64,000 nucleotides of DNA from Hermatobates lingyangjiaoensis (Eukaryota > Arthropoda > Insecta > Hemiptera > Hermatobatidae), in assembly GCA_026182355.1 (NCBI GenBank), contig JAPFBL010000084.1, positions 10,896,001 to 10,960,000 on the forward strand, read 5' to 3'. Each line of letters begins with the position of its first letter. Position 1 is the first letter of the stretch. The translations under genes and the position numbers were made by a program. This document shows positions 47,281 through 57,170 of the stretch, piece after piece. The notes under the pieces were generated by a model. It was not told the origin of the DNA, made no database searches, and saw only the letters and a program-made list of their open reading frames with translations.

Positions 47281-47283
<3 letters not shown>

Positions 47284-47313
47284 GATCAAACCACAATAAG
47301 AAAATGGGAAAAC

Positions 47314-47358
47314 AAGACTAAAATCTTTCAACCGTAACAAGCGGTCTTCGTCAGAGTT
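47314..47358 (-). ncRNA. Hammerhead of PLE 3
   Basis: Minus strand: CTGACGA (47354-47348), extra A, GACCG/CGGTT stem II with CTTGTTA loop, GAA, then A-GATTT-T-... with stem I AGT against ACT. It is like the complete 52730-52772 copy with two changes in stem III. Confidence 0.6.
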
Positions 47359-47468
47359 AAAAACGCAACTGAAACACTAAATGCAGAGAACATCTGGTTA
47401 GTTGTTGAGAAGAGTGGGAGGGAAGAGTGGTATTTTAAAAGGGTGAAAGCGCAGGAAAGGACTAATGT

Positions 47469-48361
47469 TCAGAAAGGGATGTTTAGGGAAACAAAGGAGT
47501 ACAGTAAGAAAGAGTAAAAAACTATCTGGTAGCTGTCAACCCTCTTTGAACAGGCTATTGCCCTCGTGACGAAAGTATCAAGTTTGAAGAGACCGTTGCT
47601 AATGTTTATATTTGATCTATTAAATTTAATTAGAGACGATTCAATAATATTTCTTAACAACATTGATTTTTCATAGGTAATAAATTTAGCTCCTGTCCAA
47701 TCATATGATGATTTTCATTTTTTATATGCAAGAATAAGGCACTACTTTTTTCCTGTCTACTTACGTTATATTGGTGTTGTTTTACACGTGTCTTTAATGA
47801 TTTACCAGTTTGACCGATATAAATTGTATGGCAATTTTTGCATGGAATTTTATAAACACCACCGGACTCCAATTCGCTGGGAGAGTTTTTTATTAACATA
47901 TTAACCACATTATTACGATTAAAAAACACTATATTAAAATCAAGTTGTTTGGCTAATCTTGGAAAGGGGTCCAAAGACTCATGATATGGCAAAACTATAG
48001 AATTTGACAATGAACGGGGCTCTGTTGAAGTATTAGAGAAAGTTTTTTTAGCACTCTTCAAAGCTAAATCGATATAAGAAGAGGGGTATTTTAATGAAAG
48101 GGCAATTGACCTAATGTTCTTAATCTCTTCATTAAGGAGTTTAGGAGAGCATACTCTTAACGCCCTCAAAAACATATTTCTAAAAAAAGAAATTTTAACA
48201 TTTTTTGGATGGGAATAATAAAAGTGAACATATGCAAGTACATTCGTAGGTTTTCTATATACACTAAAGCGTAACTCATTAGGTAGCCTATGGATCAGGA
48301 CATCTAAGAAGGGCAAATTACCACTTACTTCTTCTTCCATCGTGAATTTGATTGTCAGCAC
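47469..48361 (-). pseudogene. PLE 3 reverse transcriptase C-terminus and GIY-YIG endonuclease
   Basis: On the minus strand the frame opens just after the lost RT core with 'IKFTMEEE', 'LPFLDVLIHR' and 'FSVYRKPTN', the standard post-catalytic PLE RT motifs. It continues through a linker to 'GVYKIPCKNC' (GIY), 'TIYIGQTGKSL' (YIG) with 'KTRVKQH', and 'HIKNENHH'. A frameshift near 47655 leads into 'RNIIESSLIK' (catalytic-type glutamate) and 'INISNGLFKLD', the usual C-terminal end, stopping at 47469. The endonuclease type differs from PLEs 1, 2 and 4 (CxxC finger, 'YIGQTGKSL'), so this is another PLE clade. Confidence 0.85.
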
Positions 48362-48448
48362 ATAGATTTTGAAAGATATTAGTCTTGTTTTCCCATTATC
48401 TTATTGTGGTTTGATCGTTGATTGTTGTTTCACGTGTTTATGTGAAAT

Positions 48449-48451
<3 letters not shown>

Positions 48452-48482
<31 letters not shown>
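48452..48482. repeat. (TA)n tract
   Basis: TA run between PLE 3 and the next fold-back. Confidence 0.95.
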
Positions 48483-48483
<1 letters not shown>

Positions 48484-48485
<2 letters not shown>

Positions 48486-48707
48486 TTGGTAGCAAATCTT
48501 CTTGGAGGCATATTTTGTTGAAATGTACCGCAGCTTCGGCATTTAAGACTTTTAAACTAAGCTGTTCCAGTCTCCTGACAGTCTTACGAATTTAAGGTGG
48601 TAATTCCCAAATAAGTTTTACCACCTTCAATTCGTAAGACTGTCAGGAGACTGGAACAGCTTAGTTTGAAAGTCGTAAATGCCAAAGCTGCAGTACATTT
48701 CAACAAA

Positions 48708-48720
<13 letters not shown>
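48484..48720. mobile_element. PLE ORF-start fold-back (same type as 36.7 kb)
   Basis: Two arms (about 48489-48607 and 48615-48712) are inverted copies of the PLE N-terminal coding sequence. The right arm reads 'IRKTVRRLEQLSLKVVNAKA'. This is the same sequence as the fold-back at 36660-37000 but with a shorter spacer, so the type has inserted at least twice. Confidence 0.7.
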
Positions 48721-48738
<18 letters not shown>

Positions 48739-48818
48739 AACATATATATAAACTACATTAACATAAAGGACACACAGAAAAGAAACTGAAACTCACTACT
48801 ATATTTCGATGGCCTACG

Positions 48819-49277
48819 AATGAAAACAACCGAATAAGACTTGTAATATACTACAAGAATAGAAAAACACATAACTTGCTGCTAAGAAACAGTCCAAAGA
48901 AGAATACCCAGGAGCTTCAAAGTAGTCACTTGGTGCACGAGTATACTTGTACTACAGGTGAATGTAAGAACCTGCCCTCAAAGTACATCGGGTTGACTAC
49001 AACAAAGCTCTCCAGGAGATTAACGCTTCATTTGGCTGCTGGCGCTCCAAAGGCACATGCCCAGGAAAAGCACAATGTACAGTTAACCAGAGAAATGCTT
49101 GTGCAAGGTACTAGTATTATCCAACGAGAGGAAAATGTTGATAAACTGCATATTTTAGAGGCTTTATACATTAAAGAAAGAAACCCGTCAATTAATCTTC
49201 AGGTGAAAGAAATGTTCGTTATTCCAACAAACGAGAACATAGAGCCTAAAATGAAATGGAATAAGAACGAAAACTGA
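48819..49277 (+). pseudogene. GIY-YIG endonuclease domain of PLE 4
   Basis: An uninterrupted frame from the 'NENNRIRLVIYYKNRK' linker, which matches 'TDKLRLRIYYQRKR' in PLE 2. It continues through 'LVHEYTC' (GIY), 'SKYIGLTTTKLSRRL' (YIG and arginine), 'TLHLAAGAPKAH', and 'LHILEALYI' (glutamate), to TGA at 49277. All expected catalytic-type positions are intact, unlike in PLE 2. The RT part is absent, so no full protein can be made from this copy. Confidence 0.85.
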
Positions 49278-49375
49278 AACCTGTACTCTGATTGACCAAT
49301 AAGGCAAGTTTATTGGACCAATCCAAAATCACATCCACTAAGGAAGTTTATATAAGCATCCTTCTAGAAGATTTT

Positions 49376-49412
49376 ACCCGACGTTGACCAACGTAATTAT
49401 GGTCGGAAGCTC
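49376..49412 (+). ncRNA. Hammerhead-like motif of PLE 4 (decayed)
   Basis: CCGACGU where CUGANGA is expected, extra U, GACC/GGUC stem II with an 11-nt loop, then GGAAGC. Two core positions are changed. Confidence 0.4.
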
Positions 49413-49528
49413 GTATGAATTGATATCCCTTGGACACTTGATGTGGAAGCTCTAACCACAAGATAGAAGAATCGCCCGCAAGATCGAGGCCACTTGCTCA
49501 AAAATCGTGAGAGCAGAAGCCGCTGCTA

Positions 49529-49531
<3 letters not shown>

Positions 49532-49562
<31 letters not shown>
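49532..49562. repeat. (TA)n tract
   Basis: TA run at the right border of PLE 4. Confidence 0.95.
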
Positions 49563-49563
<1 letters not shown>

Positions 49564-49800
49564 TCGTTATCAGCCTTTGGAGTAATTCACATCTATTCTT
49601 GATGACGAAGACATCGAAATATAGTAGTAAGTTTTAGTGATTTCATTTCTGTTTGTTCTTTTAAAAATTCGAGTTTATATATATATGATTGAAATCTTTC
49701 AACCGTAACAAGCGTTATTCGCCAGAGTCAAAAACCCAACTGGTCAGTTGATTGTTATCATTGATTGTTATTTCACATGTTTATTGTGAAATCTTGTTTT
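49563..49800. mobile_element. Two further PLE pLTR fragments
   Basis: 49563-49675 contains a hammerhead-like motif of the PLE 4 type (TTGATGA, C, GA...UC, GAA, A-UA-U-A at 49601-49625). 49685-49800 is an inverted fragment of the 52.7-kb pLTR type ('gaaatctttcaaccgtaaca'). Confidence 0.6.
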
Positions 49801-51514
49801 ATATATACATACCATGGTATATATACATATGAAAATATTTTCAGGGAATATATTTTTATACATGAAATACTGCAGTCTAACTTATTTTTGAAACTGGATT
49901 GCCGGTTACCAGCGCAAGTACAATTAGTGAACAATAGTTTCTATTATGTATTAGATAAGTTTAGATTTTTGTAGTGGAAATTTAAGGAGAAAATTGACAT
50001 TAAAAATGACAAAAAGTTTTAAAAGTATTGATAAAGTACTTCATGAATACAAAAATAGAGGTTGAGATTATTTGTAAACTGAGCTATGTTTCAGCTACTA
50101 GCGTTCCATTAAAAACAAGCATTCAGGAGACGTGTTAATTTTAAGTCTGTGCAGATATTCTAATTAATTCAGTGAAGGTAAATATCTGTCTGGTTGTTTT
50201 TAAATAATCATTACTTAGTGACCCAATAACCATTTGTTTTGGGAAAACATTTAAAAAGCTGGTTTAGGAAAATTACATGGAATAACAAGTAGCAGAGAAA
50301 AAACCGACACAAGTTAGTAATCTGTGGGAGAAGTGGTGTAGATTTTCTAGAAGGACAGTGGCGGAGGAGGGTTATTAGCGGGGTTAATGTTCAGTTTGGA
50401 CGAGGCTCGTGTAGACCTTCATTAGCAGCAAGGTAATTCACAGGTAGAGTTTCTGTTAACACTCACCCAAAGTACTTATTCCGACAAACCTTGTCTTCCT
50501 CTTTTTCACAATGATGGGTTTGAGAGAGTTGGAATCAATGTACAGCCCAAATTAAATATACCAACCAGGTATTATGTTGTCTATAAAACATGACCTCTTT
50601 CCTGTTACACTGCAAGTCAAAAAGTGTTAATTTACAGGTTATAGTATTCAAGATTGAAGAAATCAATGATGCTGGCTTCAGTTTAAATTACTTATTTAGA
50701 ATCAGAGATGTTACCTTACTAGCGAATTAATAACAGACCATTTAATTGCTTTACCCGTCTTTCTGGTCTATTTCATTTGCATTGTAAATGTGAAACGAAA
50801 AATTGGGACTATGTTTATTCAGCAATTATTTCATTTTTGTAAACAAAGCTTAGAAATATTTAATAAATTTAATAAAGTTCTTGTATATAGAAGAGTTAAG
50901 ACAAGTCTGTGCCATAGTATTAAAGTATAAATCAATATTTGTTTTCACCCAAATTCGGGTGTTACTGTATCAAATATATAACACAACTAAGGTATTACGA
51001 TTCTTTATTAAGGGTATTCCTAAGGTGAGTGTGACCTCACGATCCAAAGATACTGGACTAAGAACGCTTTACAATTGAAGGGTTACATTTGGTGTTTATT
51101 CTCTAAGAATATTGTGACCTTAACATCTAAAAGAATATAACTTAATCCAATGTGTATACATATTGTTAGTGCCATAGAGGTTAGGAAACATCATATTATT
51201 GTATATAGAAACTAAAGAATTACAAATAATGTTTGTTTTAAATTGCAAAGAACTTTTCCTTGAATAAGTTATAAACCAATAATAAACACTGATCAGAGAG
51301 TCTCCAAATAGTGTATTTTTAAGTATTATCCCTTAGAAGAACAGAATTCCTGTTTCGTTATTTATTTTAATATTCATATGAAGAACAGTTTCCCTTTTCA
51401 TTCTAGAAGAATTTAATGGTAATAACTACTTTATATAAAAGGAGACTTTGCAATAAATACGTGAAATAAAACTTAACATCTAAATCACATCAATAACTTC
51501 AGAAATACAAGTAA
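49801..51514. other. Non-coding DNA with a GC-richer island
   Basis: No gene. 50290-50530 is GC-richer with GGGGTTAATG and TTCATTAGCAG strings; candidate regulatory island. Confidence 0.35.
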
Positions 51515-51560
51515 CATTTTTCAACCAAGTAGCGGCCCTCATCAGTGTCACACATCAGAA
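51515..51560 (-). ncRNA. Isolated hammerhead-like motif, 52.7-kb type
   Basis: Minus strand: CTGATGA, G, GGCC...GGTT stem II with GCTACTT loop, GAAAAA. It has the canonical CUGAUGA core, but stems I and III are not clear. No pLTR context was recognised beyond it. Confidence 0.4.
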
Positions 51561-52639
51561 ACGGAGCAAACAACAGTGTATAAAGAACAGTTACTTAACT
51601 GCATGATCCTAGTCCTAATTCAGAATTTCTTACTGTCGTTTAAATGATTATTTAATATGTTATACATATTTACACATGTAACGTCTATAAGAAAAGCGAA
51701 AGAATGTTTTCAAGTGGTTAGAGGAACTACTAGTATTTTTTTGTTTATTCAAAAAAAAATTGGCATGTTCCATAGGGGGTTATTTAAAATTATTTTTTAT
51801 GTTCCGAAATTTATCAATCGTATTTTGTTATCAATAATCTATGTCAGTAAAATCTTTTTTAACTCATCAGATTAATATGCTATATTAGCTGTAAATTAAT
51901 TTATCAGGCATCATTAAATATGAACAATGTTCTTACATTCTTTTGTAATTGAAAAACTTATTCATTAATACTCACTTGAATCAGTGTATTTTTTGGTTGA
52001 AAATTAGCTCTTTGAAAACAATATGATCTCAATTTAATAGTGTGTAACAGCTTAAAGAGAAATAATATCATTTTAGAATTGATTCTTTTACTTTATTATT
52101 AATATTATTTTATGTATTAAAAAAAGTATTTTATTTTATTAAGAAAGATCTCTATTCTAATAAATGTGAGTAAGGGAGAATTTAAGACTTGCAGTAGCAG
52201 AAAGACTGGCTAAAAGCTTATGAGTGCGACTGATGGAAACGGACAATAAATACTGGTTTTTCCTGGTACTGGCTTATACTTAGCCAGTGATATGCAAACC
52301 CTCATACCTGTAGGTATAAGAGTTCTAATGTCTTTGAGTGATAATAATGACTTTGTCGATCTTTATTTAGCCATCTTCTATTAACGAGACATACAGAAAT
52401 ACTTCAGATTTTTCGACCAAGAAACTAGTATCCATTATCGTGGCGCAACATCACTGCGTAACGTAGCTGTGAATAAACATAAACATAATGATAAACTTAT
52501 ACATGATTATGAACATAAACAATGATAAACATACAAACCCCCTTATGGACAGATAATAAGAGCGGTTTCTTCACAGTGACAGACTCCTGAGCCCTACACG
52601 GTCTTAAGGAGTATGTATTAATTAGAAATAAGATAATAA
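51561..52639. other. Non-coding AT-rich DNA
   Basis: Nothing recognised. Confidence 0.4.
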
Positions 52640-52660
52640 GAAATAAGATTGGGAAAACAA

Positions 52661-52703
52661 GACTAAGATCTTTCAACCGTAACAAGCGGTCTTCGTCAGA
52701 GTC
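52661..52703 (-). ncRNA. Hammerhead ribozyme, minus-strand copy (complete)
   Basis: Exact inverse of 52730-52772; all core and stem positions identical. Confidence 0.75.
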
Positions 52704-52729
52704 AAAAACCCAACTGGAGTTAGGTTTTT

Positions 52730-52772
52730 GACTCTGACGAAGACCGCTTGTTACGGTTGAAAGATCTTAGTC
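52730..52772 (+). ncRNA. Hammerhead ribozyme, plus-strand copy (complete)
   Basis: Stem I GACT (52730-52733) pairs with AGTC (52769-52772). CTGACGA at 52734-52740, extra A at 52741. Stem II GACCG/CGGTT (52742-52746 with 52754-52758) has a 7-nt loop. GAA at 52759-52761, stem III AG/CT (52762-52763 with 52766-52767), and T at 52768 as cleavage nucleotide. This is a textbook type I arrangement apart from the extra nucleotide after CUGACGA. Confidence 0.8.
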
Positions 52773-52867
52773 TTGTTTTCCCATTCTTATTGTGGTTTAA
52801 TCATTGATTGTTGTTTCACGTGTTTATGTGAAATCTTTTTATGTATATATATATAAATATAAATATA

Positions 52868-53149
52868 TATACGAGTTCGAGATTAACAAAGAGCAACACA
52901 CAAAGTAGGGAAACACACTTACAGACTCAAATTTTCGGGTAATCCGTCTTCAGGAGAAAAGAGAATGGGAGACCAAGCACGTTGTAGGCGCAACGGCAAG
53001 TAACTTGTTGTGGTTACTTGCCGTTGCGCCTACAACGTGCTTGGTCTCCCATTCTCTTTTCTCCTGAAGACGGATTACCCGAAAATTTGAGTCTGTAAGT
53101 GTGTTTCCCTACTTTGTTTGTTGCACTTTGTTAATCTCGAACTCGTATT
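52868..53149. mobile_element. PLE pLTR fold-back, 137-bp arms
   Basis: Arms 52868-53004 and 53013-53149 are nearly perfect inverted copies with an 8-bp spacer. The right arm holds a hammerhead-like core (CTGAAGA, C, GG...CC, GAA, A-AU-U-U, stem I CTC/GAG) near 53060. The same sequence recurs at 23.8, 41.3 and 63.8 kb. Confidence 0.75.
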
Positions 53150-53185
53150 GTGTCCAGTTTGGATCGTATTTCGTTTTATCAGTGA

Positions 53186-53190
53186 ATATA

Positions 53191-53254
<64 letters not shown>
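53186..53254. repeat. (TA)n(TG)n microsatellite
   Basis: TA run followed by a TG run, at the right border of the fold-back. Confidence 0.95.
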
Positions 53255-53260
<6 letters not shown>

Positions 53261-53599
53261 TGGTAGCAGTCCTTTGTTAAGACATACGTTTTGATACACA
53301 GAACATACAATATAGCATCAGATTGGGAACTATTCAAGCCTAAAGTAATAAAACAAAACAACAATTTATTTAGTTGTTCTAATAAAAATTTTGATCATAT
53401 TTTTTAAAGAATACCTTCATTTAAGAAAAGAGAAACAAGTTAATGAGGATAGACAAGCAGCACACGATTGACGAAAGAGTATTAAAAGACATTGTAAGGA
53501 ATAATGTGACGTGCAAAAACATAATTGAAAAAGTAACATTGGTCACTTATTATTATAACCTAACTGCGGGTGGCCATTTATAAAAAATAATAACCAAGT
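53255..53599. other. Non-coding DNA
   Basis: Nothing recognised. Confidence 0.35.
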
Positions 53600-53830
53600 C
53601 ATAAACTAGCTTTTAAATGTAACAAATCTAGTGTATGTGTATACATGGACTAATCGGGACTGTGGAAGCTAAAAACACTCGTTTATTGCTGTGGCTACCA
53701 CCTCCCTATCAGGGAGGCTCACCAAGCGCTTAATGGCTGGAGCACCCCAAAAGCATATGCAAGAAGACACACCATGAAATTAACCAGGGAGATGCTGGTT
53801 ACAAAAATAATTAAAAAAGTAACCACCAAA
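53600..53830 (+). pseudogene. Decayed PLE GIY-YIG endonuclease fragment
   Basis: With frameshifts, the plus strand gives 'TTSLSGRLTKRL', 'MAGAPQKHMQED' and 'LTREMLV' in the order of the endonuclease of PLEs 2 and 4 ('LSRRLTLHLAAGAPKAH', 'LTREMLV'). The GIY/YIG start is eroded. No pLTR is preserved. Confidence 0.6.
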
Positions 53831-53999
53831 ACAAACTTAAGTATTTAGTTTATGCATTATTAATTTTCATGATCTGACAAAATGTGTGCTCAACTTTATT
53901 TTTTCAAAAGTCATCTCTTTTTCTTTCATGCAAAATTCGCTCTTGGTTGATGCTGTTCTGTACAGGAAAACTGTACCCGTAATACAACCTGCAATTAAT
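53831..53999. other. Non-coding DNA
   Basis: Nothing recognised. Confidence 0.35.
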
Positions 54000-54371
54000 T
54001 CAACACATTACATGTGCGCACACTGACCCACAAAGAATGTTTTTTATCTTATGCCGCTTTCGGTGAATACAGAAAGTTTTAGATAAGCAAATCCAATGTG
54101 GGTCATGCTTGTAATGATGAAATCTGTACAAGTAAGCAAATATGCAGCATTTATAACAAAGTGGACTTGCTGAAGAATCTCTTACTCCCATTCGATGGAG
54201 GTATGGTCGTAAAAAGACGAATCCAATTTCTTGCCTGAAAGTAGCAGTGAAGTATCTACGAGGGAGATTAAACAGGACCGGGATGTAGTTTAGCGTATTC
54301 ATTATGGAAATAATATCTGAATGCAACAAAATGTAGAAATCTATAAAGTGAAAAAAATAATGGTGCGTCAT
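54000..54371 (-). pseudogene. Open frame of 123 codons, possible LINE tail relic
   Basis: The minus-strand frame is the longest one outside recognised elements. It contains 'PYLHRMGVRDSSASPLCYKC', which recalls the 'YLHR(F/M)G...SPLC.C' stretch of LINE ORF2 zinc-knuckle tails such as the one at 47.2 kb. The first part has many phenylalanines and isoleucines, as AT-rich non-coding DNA would give. Function not assignable. Confidence 0.25.
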
Positions 54372-56034
54372 TATTTTCTATGAATATTTTTGTTATGTTT
54401 ACTTATAAAATAAACTAAAATGTACAGGTATATGCATTGATTTCTATTTTAACGAGTTTATGTAAATAAACACCGCTTTATGAGTCTGTTCATGTTTTTG
54501 ATATTCACATATTTTTTGGTAATAAGTGAACAAATTTACGTCATTAATATCATGAATAAGCTGTTAAGGTTTAAAATAAAGCTTTGAGCAATTATATCCA
54601 TTCCTACAGCTGAGTTAGTTCTTACAATTAACATTCAAGAGAATTCAACACTTTGACTTATGCTGTTTTTTTTCAAGCCTGCCTCGGAAAGGAGCGCTTT
54701 CTTGATTTGTGTAGTGAGTAAGGCAAGGGAAGATGTCTGTATATAACATAAAATAGTTATGTAGATACATAATATATTACATATATTAGTCAAATATGTT
54801 ATCTATACACTAATACTAAATTATAAATCAATCCAAAATAATAATAAAAATGTATAAATATAAACAAACAACAACAAAAAATATACACTATATAAATGCT
54901 AAATTGTCAAGTAACATGTTGGATGACTTTCATTGTAATTTTAATTAGGCTTTAATGATATATTTTTGCAAATGAATATTTTAATATATTCACGAAAAGT
55001 TTATTGGACTAATTAAATAACTTGTACTGTTGTCCTAATATTTTTAGCATATTCATTGAAATAAATATTAATTTTTGTTGAAGGTTTGTTAGTTAATTGA
55101 TTATTTTAATTTTTTACTAATAATGACATAAAATATATACATTTTGAATTATCAGATCATATCCCCTATTATAAATTCGACGATTATGCTATTTCAATCT
55201 TTGTGAATAAGAATATTTTAAATTACTGGAAAATTAAATAAAATCGTTTTGATTATAAAATAAAATAGGTTTGTTTTATTTTTAAAATTATCAAGTTAAA
55301 ATAGACGATAGAATACAGTGTATAATTTTTGTTATAATTATCTGAACTACCTAACCGTCCATAGAGTTAAAGATCATGTATATTGATTTATGGCGCTACA
55401 TGAAAGGACATTTAAAATTAATTCTTGGATGCACTGAGTAGCAATAATTGATGGATGTCTGGTTATAAACAAGTCAGATTATAAATAAAAAAAGATTTGG
55501 GCTTACAATTTATCTAATTTTTCTTATTTCATTTTTATAAATATGTTTTCGGTATGTTCCACAAAATTTATCATGAATGAAATACTGCAAACTCCAATAA
55601 TGAGTATAACTACATTTATTTATAAAAAAAAAACAAAAAAAAAACCTTTTTGACATTATGAGAAATATAAAATTAATATTGAACATGTAACCAGCTTAGC
55701 CTTATTATTTGTAATTTGGTCTGCATAGAGCACAACTTTCAGAAAAGAGCCAGTCTTTGTGAATCCGTCTAATGGCATTATACACTAAATGTCCAAGAGA
55801 TTGAGGTTCTCTGTGTTATGAAAGTCTACAGCTGCTGTTAGTATTTTAGATCACATATAATGCCATATTATATCATTTGTGTCTTCTGAAATTTCTGACT
55901 TCATTTTTAATTCTTACTTTATAAACAACTTAATGTTTAGTTTCTTCTGTTCCTTTACATCAAATTAATTAGGTAAAGAGTAGGAAAATTATACTATTTT
56001 AGAGAACAGATGACAAGGGAAGGGTTTAATATAA
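54372..56034. other. Non-coding AT-rich DNA
   Basis: No feature recognised. Confidence 0.45.
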
Positions 56035-56230
56035 TTAATGTAAAATATATGTGAAGGTTGAGGAAGGGGGTAGTGATATTAGGAAAGGGTTGAAAGGGGT
56101 GGGGGTAGTGAGTGACCGCAAGCCACGCCCCCCTCCGCCATCAGCTGCCACCGATCCACCTCCTTCTAGCCGTCTGCTTATGTAAGCTTCTTCAAACAAT
56201 CTTCCATTCAGCCAGGTCAAGTCACTTAGC
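56035..56230. promoter_or_regulatory. GC-richer island with KLF/Sp and E-box motifs
   Basis: GCCACGCCCCCC at 56122-56133 is a KLF/Sp-type CACCC/GC box. ATCAGCTGCC holds the E-box CAGCTG (56142-56147), and AGTGACCGCAAG lies just before. No reading frame of interest. Candidate enhancer or promoter piece, inferred from motif density. Confidence 0.35.
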
Positions 56231-56446
56231 CTCAGCTTAATTTTCTAAAACATTTAGATTAAAAAATGAAGTTTACTGAGAGGTCGTGATTTCAAAAATT
56301 GATGTAATCTGATAACATACATTTTTTTTGTGGCTTAATTACTAAAATTAATTAAAAAAACCTTAATTTAAGGAAATATTTGAATCATTTCAAAAAAGTC
56401 TCTTCGTCTAATCGTCTGAACTGAAACTTTGCCCAGTTGATTACTT

Positions 56447-56653
56447 TTGAACTTCGCACTAATATTAATTGAATTTGTATACGTGCAGAAGAATCACAAT
56501 AAACACTTGATGCAATCAATGAAGTTTAAACCACACGGAAAATGGAAAACAATGGAAAAAATGTTCTTAGGCCTTTCTCTTTACGTCATCAGAGAGCAAA
56601 GAAAGCAAAAACTAAGAAAGATACATAAAAGTTTTGCACAAAGATTTAGCTAA
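56447..56653 (+). pseudogene. Possible THAP/P-element-like transposase relic (very tentative)
   Basis: The frame contains 'KPHGKWKTMEKMFLGLSLY' followed by 'KLRKIHKSFA'. This vaguely recalls the 'KGRRW...EK.LALSLYYKSPKAYRFLRK' region of THAP9/P-type transposases. The 'SPKAY' part is not there, and no other domain was found. Lysine-rich chance coding is a fair alternative. Confidence 0.18.
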
Positions 56654-56876
56654 CGATTTAGCTGGCAAATTCAAATGACAATATCGCTTGATAAGTTTAT
56701 CAAGCGGAATAAGTTTTCTATGCAGAAACATCACCATAAATACAATTGACTACACAATAAAAAAATCATCATACAATCAAAGTACAAACAAAAAGTTGAA
56801 AGCCTTCGGAAGCAGCTCGTTTTTCTTACCTTACGATACATTATCTTTTTGGCTTTGATTTAAGATGATTGCTATG

Positions 56877-56877
<1 letters not shown>
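56654..56877. other. Non-coding DNA
   Basis: Nothing recognised. Confidence 0.35.
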
Positions 56878-56917
<40 letters not shown>

Positions 56918-57170
56918 GAGATTTTGAATCTGACGAAGACTGCATCTTACGGTTGGAAGATATTTATTCTTTTTCTCATTTCTTATAGTGGTTTTCTTAC
57001 ACATTCACCCTTTTAAAATACCACTCTTCCCTCCCACTCTTCTCAATCCCTCACCAGATGTTTTCTGTATCTAGTGTTTCAGTTACGTTTTAGACTTTGA
57101 CGAAGACCGCTTGTTACGCTTGAAAGATCTTTGTCTTGTTTTCCCATTTCATATTGTAGTTTGATAATAT
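56878..57170 (+). mobile_element. PLE pLTR fragments, 52.7-kb type
   Basis: A (TA)n tract (56878-56915) is followed by two decayed hammerhead-like motifs in direct orientation ('ctgacgaagactgc' at 56930 and 'ttgacgaagaccgcttgtta' at 57098). The spacer is similar to the DNA inside PLE 3 at 47.4 kb ('accactcttccctcccac'). Confidence 0.6.

Larger units (their letters stand above)
47281..48450 (-). mobile_element. Penelope-like element 3, minus strand, 52.7-kb pLTR type
   Basis: The pLTR with hammerhead at 47281-47400 is followed on the left-to-right axis by coding sequence read on the minus strand (48361-47469). An inverted copy of the pLTR end lies at 48386-48450 ('gtcttgttttcccatt', 'cttattgtggtttgatcg'). 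So this copy too is 5'-truncated and flanked by inverted pLTR parts, and it sits between TA tracts. Confidence 0.75.
48760..49530 (+). mobile_element. Penelope-like element 4 (endonuclease end)
   Basis: An inverted pLTR piece (48770-48818, matching 49600-49665 inverted) is followed by the endonuclease reading frame (48819-49277). A 3' non-coding part with a hammerhead-like motif (49376-49412) comes next, then the ORF start of the following unit (about 49445-49530, 'IARKIEATCSKIVRAEAAA'), ending in (TA)n. Confidence 0.75.
52640..52862. mobile_element. PLE pLTR fold-back with two mirror-image hammerheads
   Basis: Arms 52651-52710 and 52723-52782 are perfect inverted copies (60 bp) around a 12-bp centre. 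Each carries one complete hammerhead, so transcripts from either strand would contain both a ribozyme and its complement. The right side continues as pLTR to a TA-rich border. Confidence 0.8.

Noticed and set aside
53075..53299. Frame with His-Thr and Tyr-Ile runs
   Set aside because: Translation of the TG and TA microsatellites next to a PLE fold-back.
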